Below are positions 14,744 through 15,422 of a stretch of 15,422 nucleotides of DNA, piece after piece. The stretch comes from an uncultured Lachnospiraceae bacterium (GTDB lineage: Bacteria > Bacillota > Clostridia > Lachnospirales > Lachnospiraceae). Below the pieces are notes generated by a model, which was not told the DNA's origin, ran no database searches, and worked only from the letters and a program-made list of their open reading frames with translations. The stretch spans positions 1 through 15,422 of the forward strand of contig CACZPG010000156.1 of NCBI GenBank assembly GCA_902782965.1. Reading direction: 5' to 3'. Positions within the stretch are counted from its first letter, which is position 1. Every line of letters starts with the position of its first letter. The translations under genes and the position numbers were made by a program.

Positions 14744-15422
14744 ATGGGAAGTCCGGCTGAAGAGAAAAAGAAAATAATCGAAAAGATGAATCAGACTCTG
14801 AATGATTTGGAAATGAGACGCATGGAGCTGAATGTGAATCTTGACTTGGAGCAGGATGAGAAACAGGCTGCTGAGATAAAGAAGGAACTGGCTAAGCTCG
14901 AAAGTCAGACTACAGCTGTTAAGGGGGCTCGGGATGAGTTCGAACAGCAGTATGCAAAGCTGAAGACTGATGAAGAGAGAAAGAAGCTTGAACGCATTGT
15001 TAAGATGGCTATTATCGTTGGTATAACCAGTGAGAGTATCCGTCTTGCCTGGGAGAAGGAGAAACAGCTGGAGGCTGATAAGGAGAGTGCACGTTTAGAA
15101 CGGGAGGCTCTTCGTAAGGAACGTTTTGAGAAGGCTGTTGATAGAATTTTTGCGACCATGACCCTTAAGTACGTTACCCGTGAAATGATTGATGACATAA
15201 AGGATAATCAGAAATTCAAGGAAATGGCTGAATCCGATCCGGACCGTCTGAATCGTGAAGAGATGGTTAAGAAGGATGAATATACTTCCATGATGGCCAG
15301 AACCTTCGCGCGTCACAGAATGTCTCTTACCGGCAATTTTAATAAGGATCAGGAACAGCTCAAAAAAGCATATAAGGATGAGACCGGTTACGAGAAAGCC
15401 TTACCTAAGATGAAAAAGTTTA
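14744..15422 (+). CDS. Coiled-coil protein, N-terminal 226 residues (3' end outside window)
   Basis: The frame is open from ATG 14744 to the right edge with no stop, giving 226 visible residues. AAGAGGGG (14728-14735) lies eight bases upstream. The start is MGSPAEEKKKIIEKM, with no signal peptide. Residues about 1-85 have heptad-like spacing and strong coiled-coil character (LNDLEMRRMELNVNLDLEQ, then IKKELAKLES). A short hydrophobic patch, MAIIVGIT, lies near residue 91 within an otherwise charged helix. A Lys/Glu/Arg-rich helix follows, then a region with LKYVTREMIDDIKD and MMARTFARHRM. No enzymatic motif is visible. It resembles the product of the gene at 10996 in composition and in one short, weak local match, but relatedness is unproven. 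No function assigned. Confidence 0.85.
   Translation, partial: MGSPAEEKKKIIEKMNQTLNDLEMRRMELNVNLDLEQDEKQAAEIKKELAKLESQTTAVKGARDEFEQQYAKLKTDEERKKLERIVKMAIIVGITSESIRLAWEKEKQLEADKESARLEREALRKERFEKAVDRIFATMTLKYVTREMIDDIKDNQKFKEMAESDPDRLNREEMVKKDEYTSMMARTFARHRMSLTGNFNKDQEQLKKAYKDETGYEKALPKMKKF

Overview
The window reads as the chromosome of a low-to-mid GC Gram-positive anaerobe. Shine-Dalgarno sites are strong and purine-rich, two genes are best started at TTG, every gene lies on the + strand, and a SpoIIAA/SpoIIAB/SpoIIE-type regulatory set is present. A Lachnospiraceae-like Clostridia (Butyrivibrio and relatives) is my best guess. That is inference; no rRNA or other taxonomic marker is present.

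Layout, left to right. (1) The C-terminal end of an extremely acidic protein, cut by the window edge (1-590). (2) A 100-residue STAS anti-sigma-factor antagonist (623-925). (3) After a 189-base gap, a 2199-residue secreted protein (1115-7714). It has a signal peptide, divergent beta-rich repeats marked by a Trp motif, and four C-terminal tandem Ig-like repeats, with no sorting signal or membrane anchor. (4) A hairpin, then a TTG-started unknown protein with Lys-rich and acidic tails (7810-8553). (5) An RsbW/SpoIIAB-type ATP-binding kinase (8590-9084). (6) A terminator-like hairpin, then a membrane SpoIIE-type phosphatase with an extracellular sensor and HAMP (TTG start, 9180-10913). (7) A long charged helical protein of unknown function (10996-12594). 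(8) A PAS-HD-GYP phosphohydrolase whose catalytic domain is split by about 127 extra residues (12661-14028). (9) An array of four 11-bp direct repeats, then a GNAT acetyltransferase (14107-14658). (10) A perfect palindrome, then the start of another coiled-coil protein that runs off the right edge (14744-15422).

How they may work together. The STAS protein, the kinase and the phosphatase form a complete partner switch: the phosphatase senses something outside the cell and dephosphorylates the antagonist, and the antagonist then captures the kinase. The unusual point is that the antagonist gene is separated from the other two by the giant secreted protein gene and an unknown gene. No sigma factor is present, so the output is unknown. 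The HD-GYP gene suggests a possible link to cyclic-di-nucleotide turnover. The acidic and coiled-coil proteins are unrecognised and may be structural or adaptor parts of the same cell-envelope system. The common-system idea rests on synteny and is inference.
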